Shown here: positions 39,611-53,184 of the stretch, in pieces
How the letters are laid out: every line of letters begins with the position of its first letter
How positions within the stretch are numbered: position 1 is the first letter of the stretch
DNA from: an uncultured Pelagibacteraceae bacterium
GTDB lineage: Bacteria; Pseudomonadota; Alphaproteobacteria; Pelagibacterales; Pelagibacteraceae
DNA length: 64,000 nt
Reading direction: 5' to 3'
NCBI GenBank assembly: GCA_902594335.1
Contig: CACJLY010000008.1
Location: 1 to 64,000, forward strand
Position numbers and translations under genes: made by a program
Notes under the pieces: model-generated
Database searches by the model: none
Told to the model about the DNA's origin: nothing
What the model saw: only the letters and a program-made list of their open reading frames with translations

Positions 39611-40700
39611 AATTTCAATTAAAACAAGCAATAAGAACTACTCAATTGTAATTGGAAGAGATTTAATTGTTAAAATTGACAAAATTTTAAAGGCTAACCG
39701 TCTAAAATTTGATAAATGTTTAATAGTTACAGATAAAAATATTCCTCAAAAGTTTAAAAGACTCTTATACAAAAAATTAAAAACAAACAAACTTGTTAAA
39801 ATAGAAATTACAGCATCAGAAAAAAATAAGAATTACCAAACAATTGAAAAAATTCATAAAGTTTTATTTGAAAATAGGTTTAATAGAGAAGATTGCGTTA
39901 TTTCTTTTGGTGGAGGAATTATTGGGGATATAGTTGGATTTGCATCTAGTACATTCAAAAGAGGCATAAAATTTGTAAATATTCCCACAACTTTACTGGC
40001 TCAAGTGGATTCATCCATAGGAGGCAAAACAGGTGTAAATAATAAATTTGGAAAAAATTTGATTGGAAGTTTTTATCAACCTGATTTAGTTGTTTCTGAC
40101 ATGAATATTTTAGCTTCTTTACCGGAAAGGGAAATTATTTGTGGATATGCTGAAATATTAAAAAGTAGTATTATAGATAATTTTAATAATTTTCTCTATT
40201 TAGACAAAAATTTAAAAAAAATTTTAAATTTAAAATCACCTTTCATTGAAAGATCCATAATTAAAAGCTGTAATTTAAAAAAAAAAGTTGTAGAAAAAGA
40301 TGAGAAAGAAAAGAACTACAGAAAAGTATTAAATTTAGGTCATACCTTTGCTCATGCTTATGAGTCTACTTTAGGTTTTTCTAAAAAATTAAATCATGGA
40401 GAAGCTGTAATTTTAGGCATTAAAAATGCAGTTGAGTTCAGTTTTAAAAGAAAAATTTTAAAAAAACAAAAATTTAATATTATTTTAAATCATATTAACA
40501 GAATAGGTATGAAACCAAAAATTGAAAGATTATTTAAAAAAAGACATGTATCTAAAATTATGAATTATATGAGAAGTGATAAGAAAAATAATTCAAATAA
40601 TATTAACGTAATTTTAGTGAAAGATTTTGGAAAAATAATAATTGACTTTCAGATTAACCCTACAAATTTAAAAAAATATTTATCCAGTAGTTTAAATTAA
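39597..40700 (+). CDS. aroB: 3-dehydroquinate synthase
   Basis: AroB converts DAHP to 3-dehydroquinate with NAD+ and a divalent metal. Motifs: 'SFGGGIIGDIVGFASSTFKRG' (abridged; NAD loop), 'IPTTLLAQVDSSIGGKTGVN' (abridged), 'GYAEILKSSII', metal ligands Glu there and His in 'LNLGHTFAHAYE' and 'KLNHGEAVILG'. The length is 367 aa. It is the second gene of aroK-aroB and overlaps the convergent bolA stop by 9 bases. Confidence 0.94.
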   Translation: MNTNKISIKTSNKNYSIVIGRDLIVKIDKILKANRLKFDKCLIVTDKNIPQKFKRLLYKKLKTNKLVKIEITASEKNKNYQTIEKIHKVLFENRFNREDCVISFGGGIIGDIVGFASSTFKRGIKFVNIPTTLLAQVDSSIGGKTGVNNKFGKNLIGSFYQPDLVVSDMNILASLPEREIICGYAEILKSSIIDNFNNFLYLDKNLKKILNLKSPFIERSIIKSCNLKKKVVEKDEKEKNYRKVLNLGHTFAHAYESTLGFSKKLNHGEAVILGIKNAVEFSFKRKILKKQKFNIILNHINRIGMKPKIERLFKKRHVSKIMNYMRSDKKNNSNNINVILVKDFGKIIIDFQINPTNLKKYLSSSLN

Positions 40701-40952
40701 TTTGATTTGCAACGAATGTATATATTTTTTTAATTCATCATTTAAAATTTTGTAAATAAACCTTGTTGAATATAACTTGCTTTTATTCTTTAACTCATCA
40801 GACTCAATTGAAAGAACAATATGAAATTTTCCATCCTCGTTAGATTTGTGATTTTTATGTAAGAATGACTTGTCCTCTATATAAACTTTTGAAATACAAT
40901 CCTGCGACAAAATTTTTTTTTCTATAGTTTCAATTAGTTGATTAATGTTCAT
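40692..40952 (-). CDS. BolA family protein
   Basis: This 86-aa protein has the BolA fold pattern 'IEDKSFLHKNHKSNEDGKFHIVLSIESDELKNKSKLYSTRFIYKILNDEL' (abridged), including the 'H...G.HF.v' core and the 'R...Y..L.' helix. BolA proteins partner monothiol glutaredoxins in iron-sulphur cluster handling or stress response. No glutaredoxin gene is next to it here. It is divergent from the J-domain gene with just 20 bases between starts. Confidence 0.85.
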   Translation of the reverse strand: MNINQLIETIEKKILSQDCISKVYIEDKSFLHKNHKSNEDGKFHIVLSIESDELKNKSKLYSTRFIYKILNDELKKYIHSLQIKLI

Positions 40953-40972
40953 TTTATAAAGTATTATACATC

Positions 40973-41506
40973 ATGAAAAATATTTGCGATTGGAATAATT
41001 GCTCAGAAGAAGGTCTTTTTAAAGCACCCAAAGAAAGAGATAATAGCAAAGATTATAGATTACTATGTTTAAACCATGTTAAAGAATTTAATAAAAGTTG
41101 GAATTATTTTACAGGTATGAGTGATCAACAAATAATTGATTTTTTAAGGTCTGACATGACTTGGCACAAACCAACACAAAGTTTTAGTTCATCTGATAAT
41201 TTCTTCAAAATTCTTTGGAGTAATGCTTTAAAAGATGAGATGGATAAATTTAAATTTAATAATGACTTTAATAATATGAATAAATTTAAATTCAATAACA
41301 ACGATTTAAAAGCCTTTAATATATTAGAAATTAGCGTTGGATTAAAATGGGAAAAAATTCAAGAAAAATTTAAAAAGCTTGTCAAAAAATTTCACCCTGA
41401 TATGAATTCTGGAAATAAAAAATTTGAAGACAAGCTTAAAATAATAACTTTGGCTTACACTCAATTAAAAAATACATATAAGGACAAAATTGACACCAAA
41501 TATTAA
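40973..41506 (+). CDS. J-domain protein upstream of cobS
   Basis: This 177-aa DnaJ-like co-chaperone is of the alphaproteobacterial type. The N-terminal segment 'ICDWNNCSEEGLFKAPKERD' with later 'CLNHVKEFNKSWNYFTGMS' gives a possible zinc site (Cys4, Cys9, Cys33, His36). The C-terminal J domain (about 114-177) has the HPD triad in 'KKFHPDMNSGNKKFEDKL'. The linker holds a 12-residue tandem duplication. It overlaps the cobS TTG start by 17 bases; the J protein-CobS-CobT order is common in alphaproteobacteria. It presumably delivers Hsp70 (DnaK) to a specific client, perhaps the CobS/T complex. Confidence 0.82.
   Translation: MKNICDWNNCSEEGLFKAPKERDNSKDYRLLCLNHVKEFNKSWNYFTGMSDQQIIDFLRSDMTWHKPTQSFSSSDNFFKILWSNALKDEMDKFKFNNDFNNMNKFKFNNNDLKAFNILEISVGLKWEKIQEKFKKLVKKFHPDMNSGNKKFEDKLKIITLAYTQLKNTYKDKIDTKY
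41240..41311 (+). repeat. 36-nt in-frame tandem duplication in J-protein linker
   Basis: Two 36-base units (41240-41275 and 41276-41311) encode MDKFKFNNDFNN and MNKFKFNNNDLK. They are in frame and lie between the N-terminal segment and the J domain, so they only lengthen the linker. Confidence 0.7.
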
Positions 41507-42464
41507 CTATACCCCTGACATTAAGTTATCTATTAAGCAAACTTTTGGTATCGAAAGCGACATGGAAGTTGATGCATTTTCAAAATCAAGTGAGTACGTC
41601 CCAGACATCGACAAAACTTATAAGTTTGATAAAGATACAACATTAGCTATTTTGTCAGGATTTTGTTTTAACAAAAGAGTTTTAATTCAAGGATACCATG
41701 GAACTGGAAAATCAACTCACATCGAACAAATTGCTGCTAGACTAAACTGGCCTTGCATAAGAATTAATCTCGATAGTCATGTAAGTAGAATTGACTTAAT
41801 AGGTAAAGATTCAATTGTAATCAAAGATGGTAAACAGGTAACTGAATTCAAAGAAGGAATATTACCTTGGTCAATTCAAAATCCTGTGGCCTTAGTTTTT
41901 GACGAATATGATGCTGGAAGACCAGATGTAATGTTCGTTATTCAGAGAGTACTTGAGTCAGAAGGTAGCTTTACTCTATTAGATAAAAATAAAGTAATTA
42001 AACAAAATAAATTTTTTAGGCTTTTTGCAACAACAAATACTGTGGGGCTAGGTGATACAACAGGACTATATCACGGGACACAACAAATTAATCAGGGACA
42101 AATGGATAGATGGAATATTGTATCTACATTAAACTATCTTAGTTTAGATAAAGAAATGGAAATTATATTGGGTAAGAACAAAAATTTAAATAATCCTAAA
42201 GGTAAAGAACAAGTTTCAAACATGATAAAAGTTGCTTCACTTACAAGAAAAGGATTTATGGCAGGTGATATATCTACAGTAATGAGTCCTAGAACAGTTT
42301 TACATTGGGCAGAAAATTCTGAAATTTTCAAAGATATCGGATATGCATTTAGAGTAACATTTTTAAACAAATGTGATGATGCTGAAAAAAACACTATTGC
42401 CGAATATTATCAAAGATGTTTTGGGGATGAACTACCAGAGTCAATGATCAATATTCAAATTTGA
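41490..42464 (+). CDS. cobS: CobS-type AAA+ ATPase
   Basis: CobS is the AAA+ subunit of aerobic cobaltochelatase (with CobT and CobN), but CobS/CobT pairs also persist in organisms without cobalamin synthesis. Walker A '[18 protein letters not shown]' (residues 68-85), Walker B '[24 protein letters not shown]' (abridged), sensor 1 '[23 protein letters not shown]' (abridged) and the arginine-finger region 'GQMDRWNIV' are all canonical. The start is TTG at 41490 inside the J-protein gene. The length is 324 aa. No cobN is in the window. Confidence 0.9.
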   Translation: MTPNINYTPDIKLSIKQTFGIESDMEVDAFSKSSEYVPDIDKTYKFDKDTTLAILSGFCFNKRVLIQGYHGTGKSTHIEQIAARLNWPCIRINLDSHVSRIDLIGKDSIVIKDGKQVTEFKEGILPWSIQNPVALVFDEYDAGRPDVMFVIQRVLESEGSFTLLDKNKVIKQNKFFRLFATTNTVGLGDTTGLYHGTQQINQGQMDRWNIVSTLNYLSLDKEMEIILGKNKNLNNPKGKEQVSNMIKVASLTRKGFMAGDISTVMSPRTVLHWAENSEIFKDIGYAFRVTFLNKCDDAEKNTIAEYYQRCFGDELPESMINIQI

Positions 42465-44257
42465 TGAACAAAGAAGACAGTATTAAAGAAAAATTCAAAC
42501 AAGCCCTTCAATCAACCTACAAAGTAATTTCAGATGACTATAAGGTTGTCAAAAATAAACAAAATGACGAAAAAGTTTATGATATTGGGGAAATTGACAA
42601 TATTAATGATAAAAATCAATTTAAAAAACTAAGGGCTGAAACAGACTCTGAAGCTTTAAAAAGAAGATTTTCAAACAGAAAATTATTGGATAAAAACAAT
42701 CCACAAAATCCCTCTTGCAGAACACTCTACCAGCTAGCAGAAAAGGTGAGATATGAACTACTTGGTTCAGAGATGCTAAAAGGAATTTCCAAAAATTTTA
42801 AAGAAAATTATAAAAATAGACTTCAACATCTTAAACAAGAAAAAATAACAAAAAAAGAAGATACAAATATTGTTGATGCTTTTGAAATCTATATGACAAA
42901 CAAATTTTTTAATGTCGAATTATACCAAGAAAATAAAGAAATTCTTAAATTTTGGGAGAAAGATTTTAATAAGTCAATAGACAAACACTTTGAATTTTTA
43001 AATCAAAATCTAGAAAATCAGGAAGTGTATAATGCTAAATTTTCTGAAATTTTAGAAAGTATGGATATATTCGAAAATGATGACACAACTGAAAAAGAAA
43101 ATGAAGAAAATGATGATACGCAAGATCAAAATAATTCTAATAACAATGAAGACAAAGATAATAATGACTCTAGCAAAACAAGCGAAGATGAAAATATAAG
43201 CCAAGGAATGGATAGCGAGGATGACGTAAATGAGTTTAGACTTGAAGATCAGCTTGGTAGTGAAAATAACGAGGATGCCCAGTCAGAAAATGTTATACAA
43301 AAAAAAAATTTAAGTGTAAGCGATAAAGAATATAAAATATTTACTACTGAATTTGACGAAGTTGCTAAAGCAGAAAGTCTAGATACAGCTGAAGAAATTC
43401 AAAAACTGAGAAAAAATTTAGACCAACAGCTTACAAGTTTTCAAGATTTAATTACTAAGTTAGCAAATAAATTACAAAGACAATTAATGGCAAAACAAAA
43501 TCGATCATGGGAATTTGATCTAGAAGAGGGATTGTTAGATAGTTCAAAATTACCAAGGATTATCATTGATCCATATAACTCATTATCATTTAAAAAAGAA
43601 AAAGATTTAGACTTTAAGGATACAATTGTGACACTTTTAATTGACAACTCTGGATCAATGAGAGGTAGACCAATAACAATAGCTGCAATATGTGCTGATA
43701 TTTTATCCAGAACCTTAGAAAGATGCTCGGTTAAAGTTGAAATACTAGGTTTTACAACGAAAAATTGGAAAGGTGGTAAAAGTCGCCAGGAGTGGAATAG
43801 ATTGGGTAAAACAAAAAATCCAGGAAGACTTAATGATTTAAGACATATAATTTATAAAAGTGCTGATTCTCATTGGAGACAATCAAAAAAGAATTTGGGT
43901 TTGATGCTAAAAGAGGGTTTATTAAAAGAAAATATAGATGGTGAAGCTATAACGTGGGCATTTAATAGATTAAAAAAAAGAAAAGAAGAAAGAAAAATCC
44001 TTATGGTTATTTCAGATGGAGCACCAGTAGATGACTCAACATTATCAGTTAATTCAGGAGACTTTTTAGAAAAAAATTTGAAAAAAATTGTTAAATTTAT
44101 TGAGAATAAAAGTGAAGTAGAAATATTAGCTATAGGAATTGGTCACGATGTATCTCGATATTATAAAAAAGCAATCAAAATTTCTGATGTACAAGAACTT
44201 GGGGATGTAATGATAGATCAATTAAGTGGACTATTTGAAAATAAAAAACTTCACTAA
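42464..44257 (+). CDS. cobT: CobT-type VWA-domain protein
   Basis: CobT is the partner of CobS, forming the two-ring AAA+/MIDAS motor. The N-terminal half is helical. Residues about 205-285 are a highly acidic Asp/Glu/Asn spacer typical of CobT. The C-terminal VWA domain carries the MIDAS motif '[19 protein letters not shown]' (abridged), '[18 protein letters not shown]', and '[17 protein letters not shown]'. With the ATG at 42464 it has 597 aa; a TTG one codon upstream is possible. The stop overlaps the RegB-type kinase stop (shared CTAA). Role without CobN uncertain. Confidence 0.9.
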   Translation: MNKEDSIKEKFKQALQSTYKVISDDYKVVKNKQNDEKVYDIGEIDNINDKNQFKKLRAETDSEALKRRFSNRKLLDKNNPQNPSCRTLYQLAEKVRYELLGSEMLKGISKNFKENYKNRLQHLKQEKITKKEDTNIVDAFEIYMTNKFFNVELYQENKEILKFWEKDFNKSIDKHFEFLNQNLENQEVYNAKFSEILESMDIFENDDTTEKENEENDDTQDQNNSNNNEDKDNNDSSKTSEDENISQGMDSEDDVNEFRLEDQLGSENNEDAQSENVIQKKNLSVSDKEYKIFTTEFDEVAKAESLDTAEEIQKLRKNLDQQLTSFQDLITKLANKLQRQLMAKQNRSWEFDLEEGLLDSSKLPRIIIDPYNSLSFKKEKDLDFKDTIVTLLIDNSGSMRGRPITIAAICADILSRTLERCSVKVEILGFTTKNWKGGKSRQEWNRLGKTKNPGRLNDLRHIIYKSADSHWRQSKKNLGLMLKEGLLKENIDGEAITWAFNRLKKRKEERKILMVISDGAPVDDSTLSVNSGDFLEKNLKKIVKFIENKSEVEILAIGIGHDVSRYYKKAIKISDVQELGDVMIDQLSGLFENKKLH

Positions 44258-45531
44258 AGACTAATTAAATCTTTATTAGACCACTCTATTTTAATTTCTG
44301 CACCACCTCTCGTTTTTGAATTCCTAATTAAGAGTTTTGCCTTATTTTTTTCTAACAAAGTTTTACCTATAAATATTCCCAAACCCAATCCTGCTCTTGA
44401 TTTATTTTTAGATTGCAATGATTTTATATATGGATCTCCAATTTTGGTTAATATGTCTTTAGGAAATCCTAAACCATCATCTTCTACCGATATCGAAGAT
44501 TTTTCGCTGTCACTCGTTATTGAAAGATAAATATTTTTTTTTGCAAACTTATTTGCATTTCCAATAAAATTTCTTATGCCATAAACAACTTCAATTAATT
44601 TTGAAATTTCGAATGAATTATAATTCTGCTCAGTATTTATGATAAAATTTTTATCTGTTATTTCTTCAAAAGAATTCACAATTTCTTTCACATAGTTATA
44701 CAGAGTGATATCCTTGTCTATAAAGTCATCTTCAACTACAGGATTTAAAGACAATTTTTTTAATATTACATTGCATCTATCAACTTGGCTTAAAAGTAAT
44801 TCAACATCTTTTTTTAATTCTTTATTATTTTTAAAATTGTCATACAAATCTTGAGAAATAATTTTAATTGTAGAAAGCGGTGTACCTAAAGAATGGGCAG
44901 CCGCTGCAGCTTGTCCACCCAATGAAACTAATTCATTCTCCTTAGAAATCACTTCTTGAATTTTATCTAATGCATCTTTTCTGACTTTTGACTCATTTCC
45001 AAACGTTAAAGCAAAAAAACTTAGGAAAATAAGTGCAATAATTAAGGCTAAAGGTACTGAATAATAATAGTAATTACTAAAAATATATTCATTTAATGGT
45101 GAAGGTAATTCTTGATGATAGAAAGTAAGAAGAATAATAGAAGATGTTGTCAAAATTATTATTAAAATGTTAGTTTTAATGCTTAAGCTATTTGAGGCAA
45201 ATATACTAGGTATTATAAGGAATATTGAGAATGGATTTATGGTACCACCTGTTAAATAAAGCAAAAAACTTAATTGTATAATATCAAGGGTAAGAAAAAT
45301 TAAAGATATTTTTTCTTGAAGCTGATTTTTTTTAAAAAAATAAAATAGGAAAATGTTACTTAAAGCACCTAGAAAAACTATAATATTTGCTAGTAAAAAA
45401 TTGAATTCAAATTTAAATAAGAATGCAACAGCATTTATAGTAATAAATTGACCTATTACACCTATCCACCTTAAATTGACATATGTAATTTTATTTAAGT
45501 GCGATGATTTGGAATTGCTGCTTAACTCCAT
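44254..45531 (-). CDS. RegB/PrrB-type redox sensor histidine kinase
   Basis: This is a 425-aa membrane kinase. Six hydrophobic helices fill about residues 22-180. The quinone-site heptapeptide is 'GGTINPF' (95-101; family GGxxNPF). The H-box is '[19 protein letters not shown]' with His213 (family usually AAAHELGTPL). The redox-active cysteine of RegB appears as Cys253 in '[12 protein letters not shown]'. N, G1 and G2 boxes follow ('[11 protein letters not shown]', 'VEDDGLGFP', '[18 protein letters not shown]'). RegB senses quinone redox and phosphorylates RegA. No regA lies next to it here, so it is an orphan within this window. Confidence 0.85.
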   Translation of the reverse strand: MELSSNSKSSHLNKITYVNLRWIGVIGQFITINAVAFLFKFEFNFLLANIIVFLGALSNIFLFYFFKKNQLQEKISLIFLTLDIIQLSFLLYLTGGTINPFSIFLIIPSIFASNSLSIKTNILIIILTTSSIILLTFYHQELPSPLNEYIFSNYYYYSVPLALIIALIFLSFFALTFGNESKVRKDALDKIQEVISKENELVSLGGQAAAAAHSLGTPLSTIKIISQDLYDNFKNNKELKKDVELLLSQVDRCNVILKKLSLNPVVEDDFIDKDITLYNYVKEIVNSFEEITDKNFIINTEQNYNSFEISKLIEVVYGIRNFIGNANKFAKKNIYLSITSDSEKSSISVEDDGLGFPKDILTKIGDPYIKSLQSKNKSRAGLGLGIFIGKTLLEKNKAKLLIRNSKTRGGAEIKIEWSNKDLISL

Positions 45532-45534
45532 TAA

Positions 45535-47598
<2,064 letters not shown>

Positions 47599-47715
47599 TT
47601 ATAAGGAATTAGTCTTTTATACCATTTTTGAAATTTTTAATAAAATCTCTTATAACTTTAAGCTTAAATTAGTAAGCAAGATCAACGATAATATCGGATT
47701 TTTTAAAAAAATTTT

Positions 47716-47729
47716 CTAATGTTAGAATT
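47716..47729 (-). terminator. Candidate terminator after lepA / tRNA-Ser
   Basis: TTCTAA and TTAGAA form an inverted repeat with a two-base centre, flanked by A-rich sequence on one side and T-rich on the other on both strands. On the minus strand it is followed by A4 then T7. The tight loop weakens the call. It lies 36 bases downstream of tRNA-Ser and about 120 bases upstream of gyrB. Confidence 0.35.
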
Positions 47730-47764
47730 TTTTGAATAAAAGCCATTTTTAGGTTAAAAATTTA

Positions 47765-47854
47765 TGGCGGAGAGAATGGGATTCGAACCCATGATAGAGT
47801 TTCCCCTATACACGCTTTCCAAGCGTGCGCCTTCAACCACTCGGCCACCTCTCC
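47765..47854 (-). tRNA. tRNA-Ser (GGA), CCA encoded
   Basis: This is a class II tRNA of 90 bases on the minus strand. The acceptor is GGAGAGG/ with CTCTCC, and the discriminator is G73, a serine identity element. The D arm carries GTGGTTGAAGG. The anticodon loop is TTGGAAA (GGA) on stem ACGC/GCGT, the long variable arm TATAGGGGAAACTCTATC forms its own stem, and the T loop is TTCGAAT. CCA is encoded at 47765-47767. It begins two bases after the lepA stop on the same strand. Confidence 0.96.
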
Positions 47855-47856
47855 AT

Positions 47857-49668
47857 TTATTTCTCTTTAGTTATCTTGAGCACGCCTATAAATGCCTCTT
47901 GCGGGATCTCAACTTTTCCAAATTGTTTAGCCCTTGCTTTTCCCTTTTTTTGTTTTTCAAGTAACTTTCTTTTTCTATCTGTAGCTCCACCACCATGTAT
48001 TTTTGTTAGAACATCCTTTTTAAAACCTTTAATTGTTTCTCTTGCAATAATCTTTCCGCCTATTGCTGCTTGGACTGGAATCATAAAGTTATGTCTTGGA
48101 ATTAAATCTTTTAATTTCTCACATACCTCTCTCCCCGTCTTTTGGGCAAAGTCTTTGTGTATCATCATAGCTAGAGCGTCTACTGGCTCGGTATTTACTA
48201 AAATACCCATTTTAACAAGATCTCCCTCTCTATGCCCTATTATTTCATAATCGAAACTAGCATATCCACTTGTCATAGATTTTAACCGATCATTAAAATC
48301 AAATACTATTTCATTTAGTGGTAATTCATAATTTACAACTGCTCTACTTCCAGAGTAACTTAAGTTAGTTTGAATTCCTCTTTTGTCTTGGCATATTTTC
48401 ATTATAGGGCCAAGATACTGATCAGGAGTAATAATAGTTGCTTTGATCCAAGGTTCTTCAATAAATTTTATCAAACTTGGATCTGGCAAACTTGATGGAT
48501 TTTGTAAATCTTTTATCTCACCATTGTTCATATGGATCTTATACACAACGCCAGGAGTTGTAGTTAATAGATTTATATCAAATTCTCTTTCAAGCCTTTC
48601 TGTAACTATTTCTAAGTGCAACAAACCTAAAAAACCACACCTGAAACCTAAGCCTAAAGCTGAAGAAGACTCAGGCTCAAAAGAAAAGCTAGAATCATTT
48701 AATTTTAATTTAGCTAATCCGTCTTTTAATTTTTGATACTCAGAGCTATCGACTGGAAATAATCCACAAAACACTACCGGTTTACTTGGCTTAAAGCCAG
48801 GTAATGACACTGATAATGGTTTAGAAGCATCACAGATTGTATCTCCAACTTTTGTCTCTGATAAAATTTTTATTCCTGTTGTTATAAACCCAATCTCTCC
48901 AGAATTAAGTTCATCAACATCTTTTGGTTTAGGTGTAAAAACTCCAACTTTCTCAACAAAATATTCCTGATTTGTAGACATCATTTTAATTTTCATATTG
49001 TTTTTAATTTTTCCATCAATTACTCTTACTAAAATGACTACACCTAGATAAGTGTCATACCAGCTATCTACTAATAAACACTTTAGTTTTTCATCTTTTT
49101 CACCTTTTGGACCTGGCAGAGTATGGATAATTTTCTCTAAAATTTCATCAATTCCTTCACCAGTCTTTCCAGAACATTGAACAGCGTTGGACGTATCAAT
49201 ACCTATTACGTCTTCAATTTGTTTGTTTGTTCTGTCAATGTCTGAAGCTGGTAAATCAATTTTATTTAAAACTGGTATTATTTCATGATTTATATCAAGA
49301 GCTTGATAAACATTTGCTAATGTTTGAGCTTCAACTCCTTGAGTACTGTCCACAATTAATATTGAACCTTCGCAAGCATACAAAGATCTACTCACTTCAT
49401 AGCTAAAATCAACATGACCTGGGGTATCTATAATATTTAGAATATAATTTTTGCCATCTTTAGATTTATAATTTAATTTTACCGTTTGAGCTTTAATAGT
49501 TATACCTCTCTCTCTTTCAATATCCATCGAGTCAAGCACTTGAGCTTTCATTTCTCTATCTGTCAAACCACCACATTTGTGTATAATTCTATCTGCTATA
49601 GTTGATTTGCCATGGTCTATATGGGCAATGATTGCAAAATTTCTGATATTATCAATTTCAGTAGACAT
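47857..49668 (-). CDS. lepA: Elongation factor 4 (LepA)
   Basis: LepA is a ribosomal GTPase thought to aid translation under stress and initiation/biogenesis. G1 '[15 protein letters not shown]', G2/G3 '[11 protein letters not shown]' and '[13 protein letters not shown]', G4 'VLNKIDLP', followed by EF-G-like domains and the unique LepA C-terminal domain ('VETGRVRTG' equivalents not seen; '[42 protein letters not shown]', abridged, is diagnostic). The length is 603 aa. It is followed by tRNA-Ser at 2 bases and starts directly after pheT. Confidence 0.95.
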   Translation of the reverse strand: MSTEIDNIRNFAIIAHIDHGKSTIADRIIHKCGGLTDREMKAQVLDSMDIERERGITIKAQTVKLNYKSKDGKNYILNIIDTPGHVDFSYEVSRSLYACEGSILIVDSTQGVEAQTLANVYQALDINHEIIPVLNKIDLPASDIDRTNKQIEDVIGIDTSNAVQCSGKTGEGIDEILEKIIHTLPGPKGEKDEKLKCLLVDSWYDTYLGVVILVRVIDGKIKNNMKIKMMSTNQEYFVEKVGVFTPKPKDVDELNSGEIGFITTGIKILSETKVGDTICDASKPLSVSLPGFKPSKPVVFCGLFPVDSSEYQKLKDGLAKLKLNDSSFSFEPESSSALGLGFRCGFLGLLHLEIVTERLEREFDINLLTTTPGVVYKIHMNNGEIKDLQNPSSLPDPSLIKFIEEPWIKATIITPDQYLGPIMKICQDKRGIQTNLSYSGSRAVVNYELPLNEIVFDFNDRLKSMTSGYASFDYEIIGHREGDLVKMGILVNTEPVDALAMMIHKDFAQKTGREVCEKLKDLIPRHNFMIPVQAAIGGKIIARETIKGFKKDVLTKIHGGGATDRKRKLLEKQKKGKARAKQFGKVEIPQEAFIGVLKITKEK

Positions 49669-52077
49669 TTAGGATCTAATTTTTGCGCCAGACTTAGTCT
49701 CTACAGTTGAAATGATTAATTTATTAATTTTTTCAAGATCACTCTCTTCTAAAGTCTTTTGAGATGATTGAATTGTTACATTGAGAGCTATCGACTTTTT
49801 GTCATGAGGAATATTTTCACCCTCGTAAATATCAAAAATTTTAATTGATCTTATTAAATTTTTATCAATTGATGATATTATTTCTATTAAATCTTGTGCC
49901 TTAAAATTTTTATCTACAACAAATGCAAAGTCTCTTTCCGATTTTTGATAATCTGAGTATTCAAAATTTGTTTTAAGGTCTTTAAGCTTAATTTTATTCT
50001 CCCTTAGATAATCCATATAAATTTCAAAACCAACCAGACCTTCAGTTTTAATATCAAGTTTTTTTAAAATGTTTGGATGGATTTCACCAAAAAAAGCAAC
50101 AGGATCTATTTCGTCCTTATCAAGATAGACAGAGCCAGATTTGCCTGGGTGATAATATGAAGGAGATTTATCTCTTACAAAAAAACTTTGCCTATCGTAT
50201 CCAGCTTCGACTAGTGTCTGAATTACATCCTTTTTAACATCAAAAACATCAACCGTCCTGTCTTTTTCGTTCCAGTTTAATCTTGATACTTTTCCTGATT
50301 TTATTGCACCAATTACCGTCGATTGCTCGCCTGGCCTACTATCCTTAAAAATCGGTCCAATTTCAAACAGTGAAATATCTTTAAATCCTCTGTCTAAATT
50401 TTTCTTTAAATAAAATGTCAAATTTGTGAAAATCGAATTTCGTAGAACATCTAAGTCTGAACTTATTGGATTTACTATTTTTATTTCTTTTAGATTTTCT
50501 TTAAAAAGTTTGTTTATTTTTGAGTCTGTGAATGACCATGTTACAGTCTCAAAATAACCTTTTGATGCCACAGAACGCTGAAGAAAGTGAAAGAGTTTTT
50601 GTTGTGCGTTTAAAGTATCTTTTATTTTAGTTTTTTCAGGTCCTAAGGTTTCTATGTTCTCATATCCCTTAATTCTTACTATTTCTTCGACTATATCAAT
50701 TGGTTGAGTTATATCAGGTCTCCAAGTGGGAATTTTTAAATATAATTCAAATTTTTCCTTAGAAACTTCAAATCCTAGATCAGTTAAAATTTTAATTATT
50801 TCATTATCATTTACTTTAAAACCAGTTATTTTTTCAAATAAGGAGACATTAAATTTAATTTTATTCTTTTCATGCTTATCGGTTTGTTGAATATCAAAAT
50901 CACTTATTTTACCACCACAAATCTCAGATATCAATTCAGCAGCTTTTGATAAACCTAATTCGATCGATTGAGGATCAATTCCTCTTTCAAATCTGAATTT
51001 TGCATCAGTGTCAATATTTAATAATTTTGAAGTTTTTCTAATTGATCTAGGAATAAAATAAGCAGATTCTAATAAAATATTTTTAGTATTAATTTCGGTT
51101 CCAGAACGTGTTCCTCCAATGATTCCTCCCAAGCCTAAAACTCCAGATTTATCAGAAATAACGCACATATCATCACCTAATTTATACTCTTTGTTATCAA
51201 GAGCTTCGAAAGTTTCACCCTTTTTTGAATTTCTTACTATAATTTCTTTGTCAATTTTATCTGCATCATACGCATGAAGTGGTCTATTTAAGTCTAACAT
51301 TACATAATTTGTAATATCAACAATTGCTGAAATTGGTTTTTGACCAAGTAAAATAATTTTTTCTTTAAGCCATTTAGGACTTTCTTTATTAGTAACACCC
51401 TCAATTAAGCAACTACCAAATACAGTACAACCTTGATTTTTATCTTTTGTGATTGAAACTTTAATTTTTTGTGATCCATTATTTTTAATATTATTAAGTG
51501 AAATTTTTTTTAATTTACCGACCCCAGCAGCAGCAAGATCTCTAGCTATACCTCTTACCCCCAAGCAATCAGGACGATTAGGTGTAATTGATAAATCTAC
51601 AACTTTTTCAGTATTACTTTTAAAAAAGTTTTTACCAATTTTATCAGAGTATTTGCCAGTTGGTAGTTCTGTTATTCCTTCACTTTCATTTGATAAATTG
51701 AGTTCAGATTCTGAACATAGCATTCCATAAGAGGTAACGCCTCTAATCTTGCTGACTGAAAGTTTCATATTGTTTTTTGGAATTATTGATCCAGGACCTG
51801 CATAAATAGTCAAAAGATCTTTTTTTGCATTTGGCGCTCCACATACTACCTTAACAGTATTATCCAAACCAATATCAACATCGCATATTCTCAGTCTATC
51901 TGCATTCGGATGCTGTTCAGCATTAATAATTTTTGCTACTTTAAAACTGTTTAAACCAGAGCTTAGATTTTCAAAACTTTCAACTTCCAGACCAATATCT
52001 GTTAGTTTTTCAATTAACTCATTATCTTTCTTTTGAGTGTCGAGGTGCTCCTTTAACCAACCTATAGTAAATTTCAT
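49669..52077 (-). CDS. pheT: Phenylalanyl-tRNA synthetase beta subunit
   Basis: PheT binds tRNA-Phe and edits mischarged tyrosine. Domain order: N-terminal ([14 protein letters not shown]), tRNA-binding OB fold (about 40-150; '[15 protein letters not shown]', 'AGPGSIIP'), B3/B4 editing domain (about 210-385), B5 (about 400-470), catalytic-like core (about 475-690), and the C-terminal ferredoxin-fold anticodon-binding domain ('YPSSxRD'-like '[20 protein letters not shown]', abridged). The length is 802 aa. It overlaps pheS by 4 bases. The cognate tRNA-Phe is at 22551-22626. Confidence 0.95.
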   Translation of the reverse strand: MKFTIGWLKEHLDTQKKDNELIEKLTDIGLEVESFENLSSGLNSFKVAKIINAEQHPNADRLRICDVDIGLDNTVKVVCGAPNAKKDLLTIYAGPGSIIPKNNMKLSVSKIRGVTSYGMLCSESELNLSNESEGITELPTGKYSDKIGKNFFKSNTEKVVDLSITPNRPDCLGVRGIARDLAAAGVGKLKKISLNNIKNNGSQKIKVSITKDKNQGCTVFGSCLIEGVTNKESPKWLKEKIILLGQKPISAIVDITNYVMLDLNRPLHAYDADKIDKEIIVRNSKKGETFEALDNKEYKLGDDMCVISDKSGVLGLGGIIGGTRSGTEINTKNILLESAYFIPRSIRKTSKLLNIDTDAKFRFERGIDPQSIELGLSKAAELISEICGGKISDFDIQQTDKHEKNKIKFNVSLFEKITGFKVNDNEIIKILTDLGFEVSKEKFELYLKIPTWRPDITQPIDIVEEIVRIKGYENIETLGPEKTKIKDTLNAQQKLFHFLQRSVASKGYFETVTWSFTDSKINKLFKENLKEIKIVNPISSDLDVLRNSIFTNLTFYLKKNLDRGFKDISLFEIGPIFKDSRPGEQSTVIGAIKSGKVSRLNWNEKDRTVDVFDVKKDVIQTLVEAGYDRQSFFVRDKSPSYYHPGKSGSVYLDKDEIDPVAFFGEIHPNILKKLDIKTEGLVGFEIYMDYLRENKIKLKDLKTNFEYSDYQKSERDFAFVVDKNFKAQDLIEIISSIDKNLIRSIKIFDIYEGENIPHDKKSIALNVTIQSSQKTLEESDLEKINKLIISTVETKSGAKIRS

Positions 52078-53141
52078 CTACTAAGACCTCTATAATTTGA
52101 TGGAACATCCAATGGATCAAAGCCAAAATGATTAAGCCATCTATAGTCAGTGTCAAAAAAAGCTCTTAAATCATTGATTCCATATTTAAGCATTCCAAGT
52201 CTATCTATACCAATCCCAAAAGCATAACCTTGATACTTATCTGGATTTACTTTAACATTCTTAAGCACATTAGGATGCACCATCCCACAACCAAGAATTT
52301 CTAACCATTTATCTCCTTCACCAATTACTATTTTTCCATCTTTTATCTCATAACCAATATCTACTTCTGCAGATGGTTCAGTGAAAGGAAAGTGACTAGG
52401 TCTGAATCTCATTTTTATTTTATCAACTTCAAAAAAAGATTTTATGAAATAATTCAAGCATCCTTTTAGATGACCCATGTTTATGTCTTTATCTATATGA
52501 AGACCTTCAACTTGGTGAAACATAGGAGAATGAGTTTGATCACTATCAGATCTATATGTTCTGCCTGGAGCTATAATTTTAAATGGTGGTTTTCCATTTA
52601 GCATTGTTCTAACCTGTACTGGAGAAGTATGGGTTCTTAATAATAATTCTTTATTATTATCTAAATAAAAAGTGTCATGCATATCTCTTGCTGGATGATT
52701 GTCAGGCGTATTTAATGCAGTAAAATTATAATGCTCATTCTCTATATCTGGCCCTTCTTCAACGCTAAACCCAATTTCTGAAAATATTGACGATATCTCG
52801 TCAATTACTTGCGAGACAGGGTGTATTTTTCCTCGACTAAATTCTCTCTCAGGTAATGTTACATCTACTTTTTCATTTTCAAGTTTAGAGTTAATCTCTT
52901 TTGTTTCAATTTCTTGAAGTTTAGAATCTATCTTATCTTGTAGTTCGTTTTTTATTGAATTTAAATCTGATGCAAATTTTTTTCGCTCATCAGTTGGTAA
53001 AGGTCCTAATTTTTTAAAAGAATTAGAAATCTTTCCATTTTTACCAAACAATTCTGTTTTTATTTGATTTAAACTTTCAATATTCAAATCATTATTTAAT
53101 TTATTCAAATAATCATCTTTGATTTTTTTAATATCGGACAT
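52074..53141 (-). CDS. pheS: Phenylalanyl-tRNA synthetase alpha subunit
   Basis: This is the class II catalytic subunit. An N-terminal coiled coil (about residues 1-90) is followed by '[22 protein letters not shown]' (abridged), motif 2 '[27 protein letters not shown]' (abridged), '[17 protein letters not shown]', and motif 3 '[18 protein letters not shown]'. 'FFDTDYRWL' ends the core. The length of 355 aa is usual. It lies downstream of rplT (43-base gap) in the infC-rpmI-rplT-pheS-pheT order. Confidence 0.95.
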   Translation of the reverse strand: MSDIKKIKDDYLNKLNNDLNIESLNQIKTELFGKNGKISNSFKKLGPLPTDERKKFASDLNSIKNELQDKIDSKLQEIETKEINSKLENEKVDVTLPEREFSRGKIHPVSQVIDEISSIFSEIGFSVEEGPDIENEHYNFTALNTPDNHPARDMHDTFYLDNNKELLLRTHTSPVQVRTMLNGKPPFKIIAPGRTYRSDSDQTHSPMFHQVEGLHIDKDINMGHLKGCLNYFIKSFFEVDKIKMRFRPSHFPFTEPSAEVDIGYEIKDGKIVIGEGDKWLEILGCGMVHPNVLKNVKVNPDKYQGYAFGIGIDRLGMLKYGINDLRAFFDTDYRWLNHFGFDPLDVPSNYRGLSR

Positions 53142-53184
53142 ATTTGTAGAATATTTGTTAACTCTAGAAAAACAACAATGAATA

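Noticed and set aside
47825-48250. 141-codon plus-strand frame over tRNA-Ser and lepA
   Set aside because: It crosses a tRNA and the antisense of the conserved LepA C-terminus.
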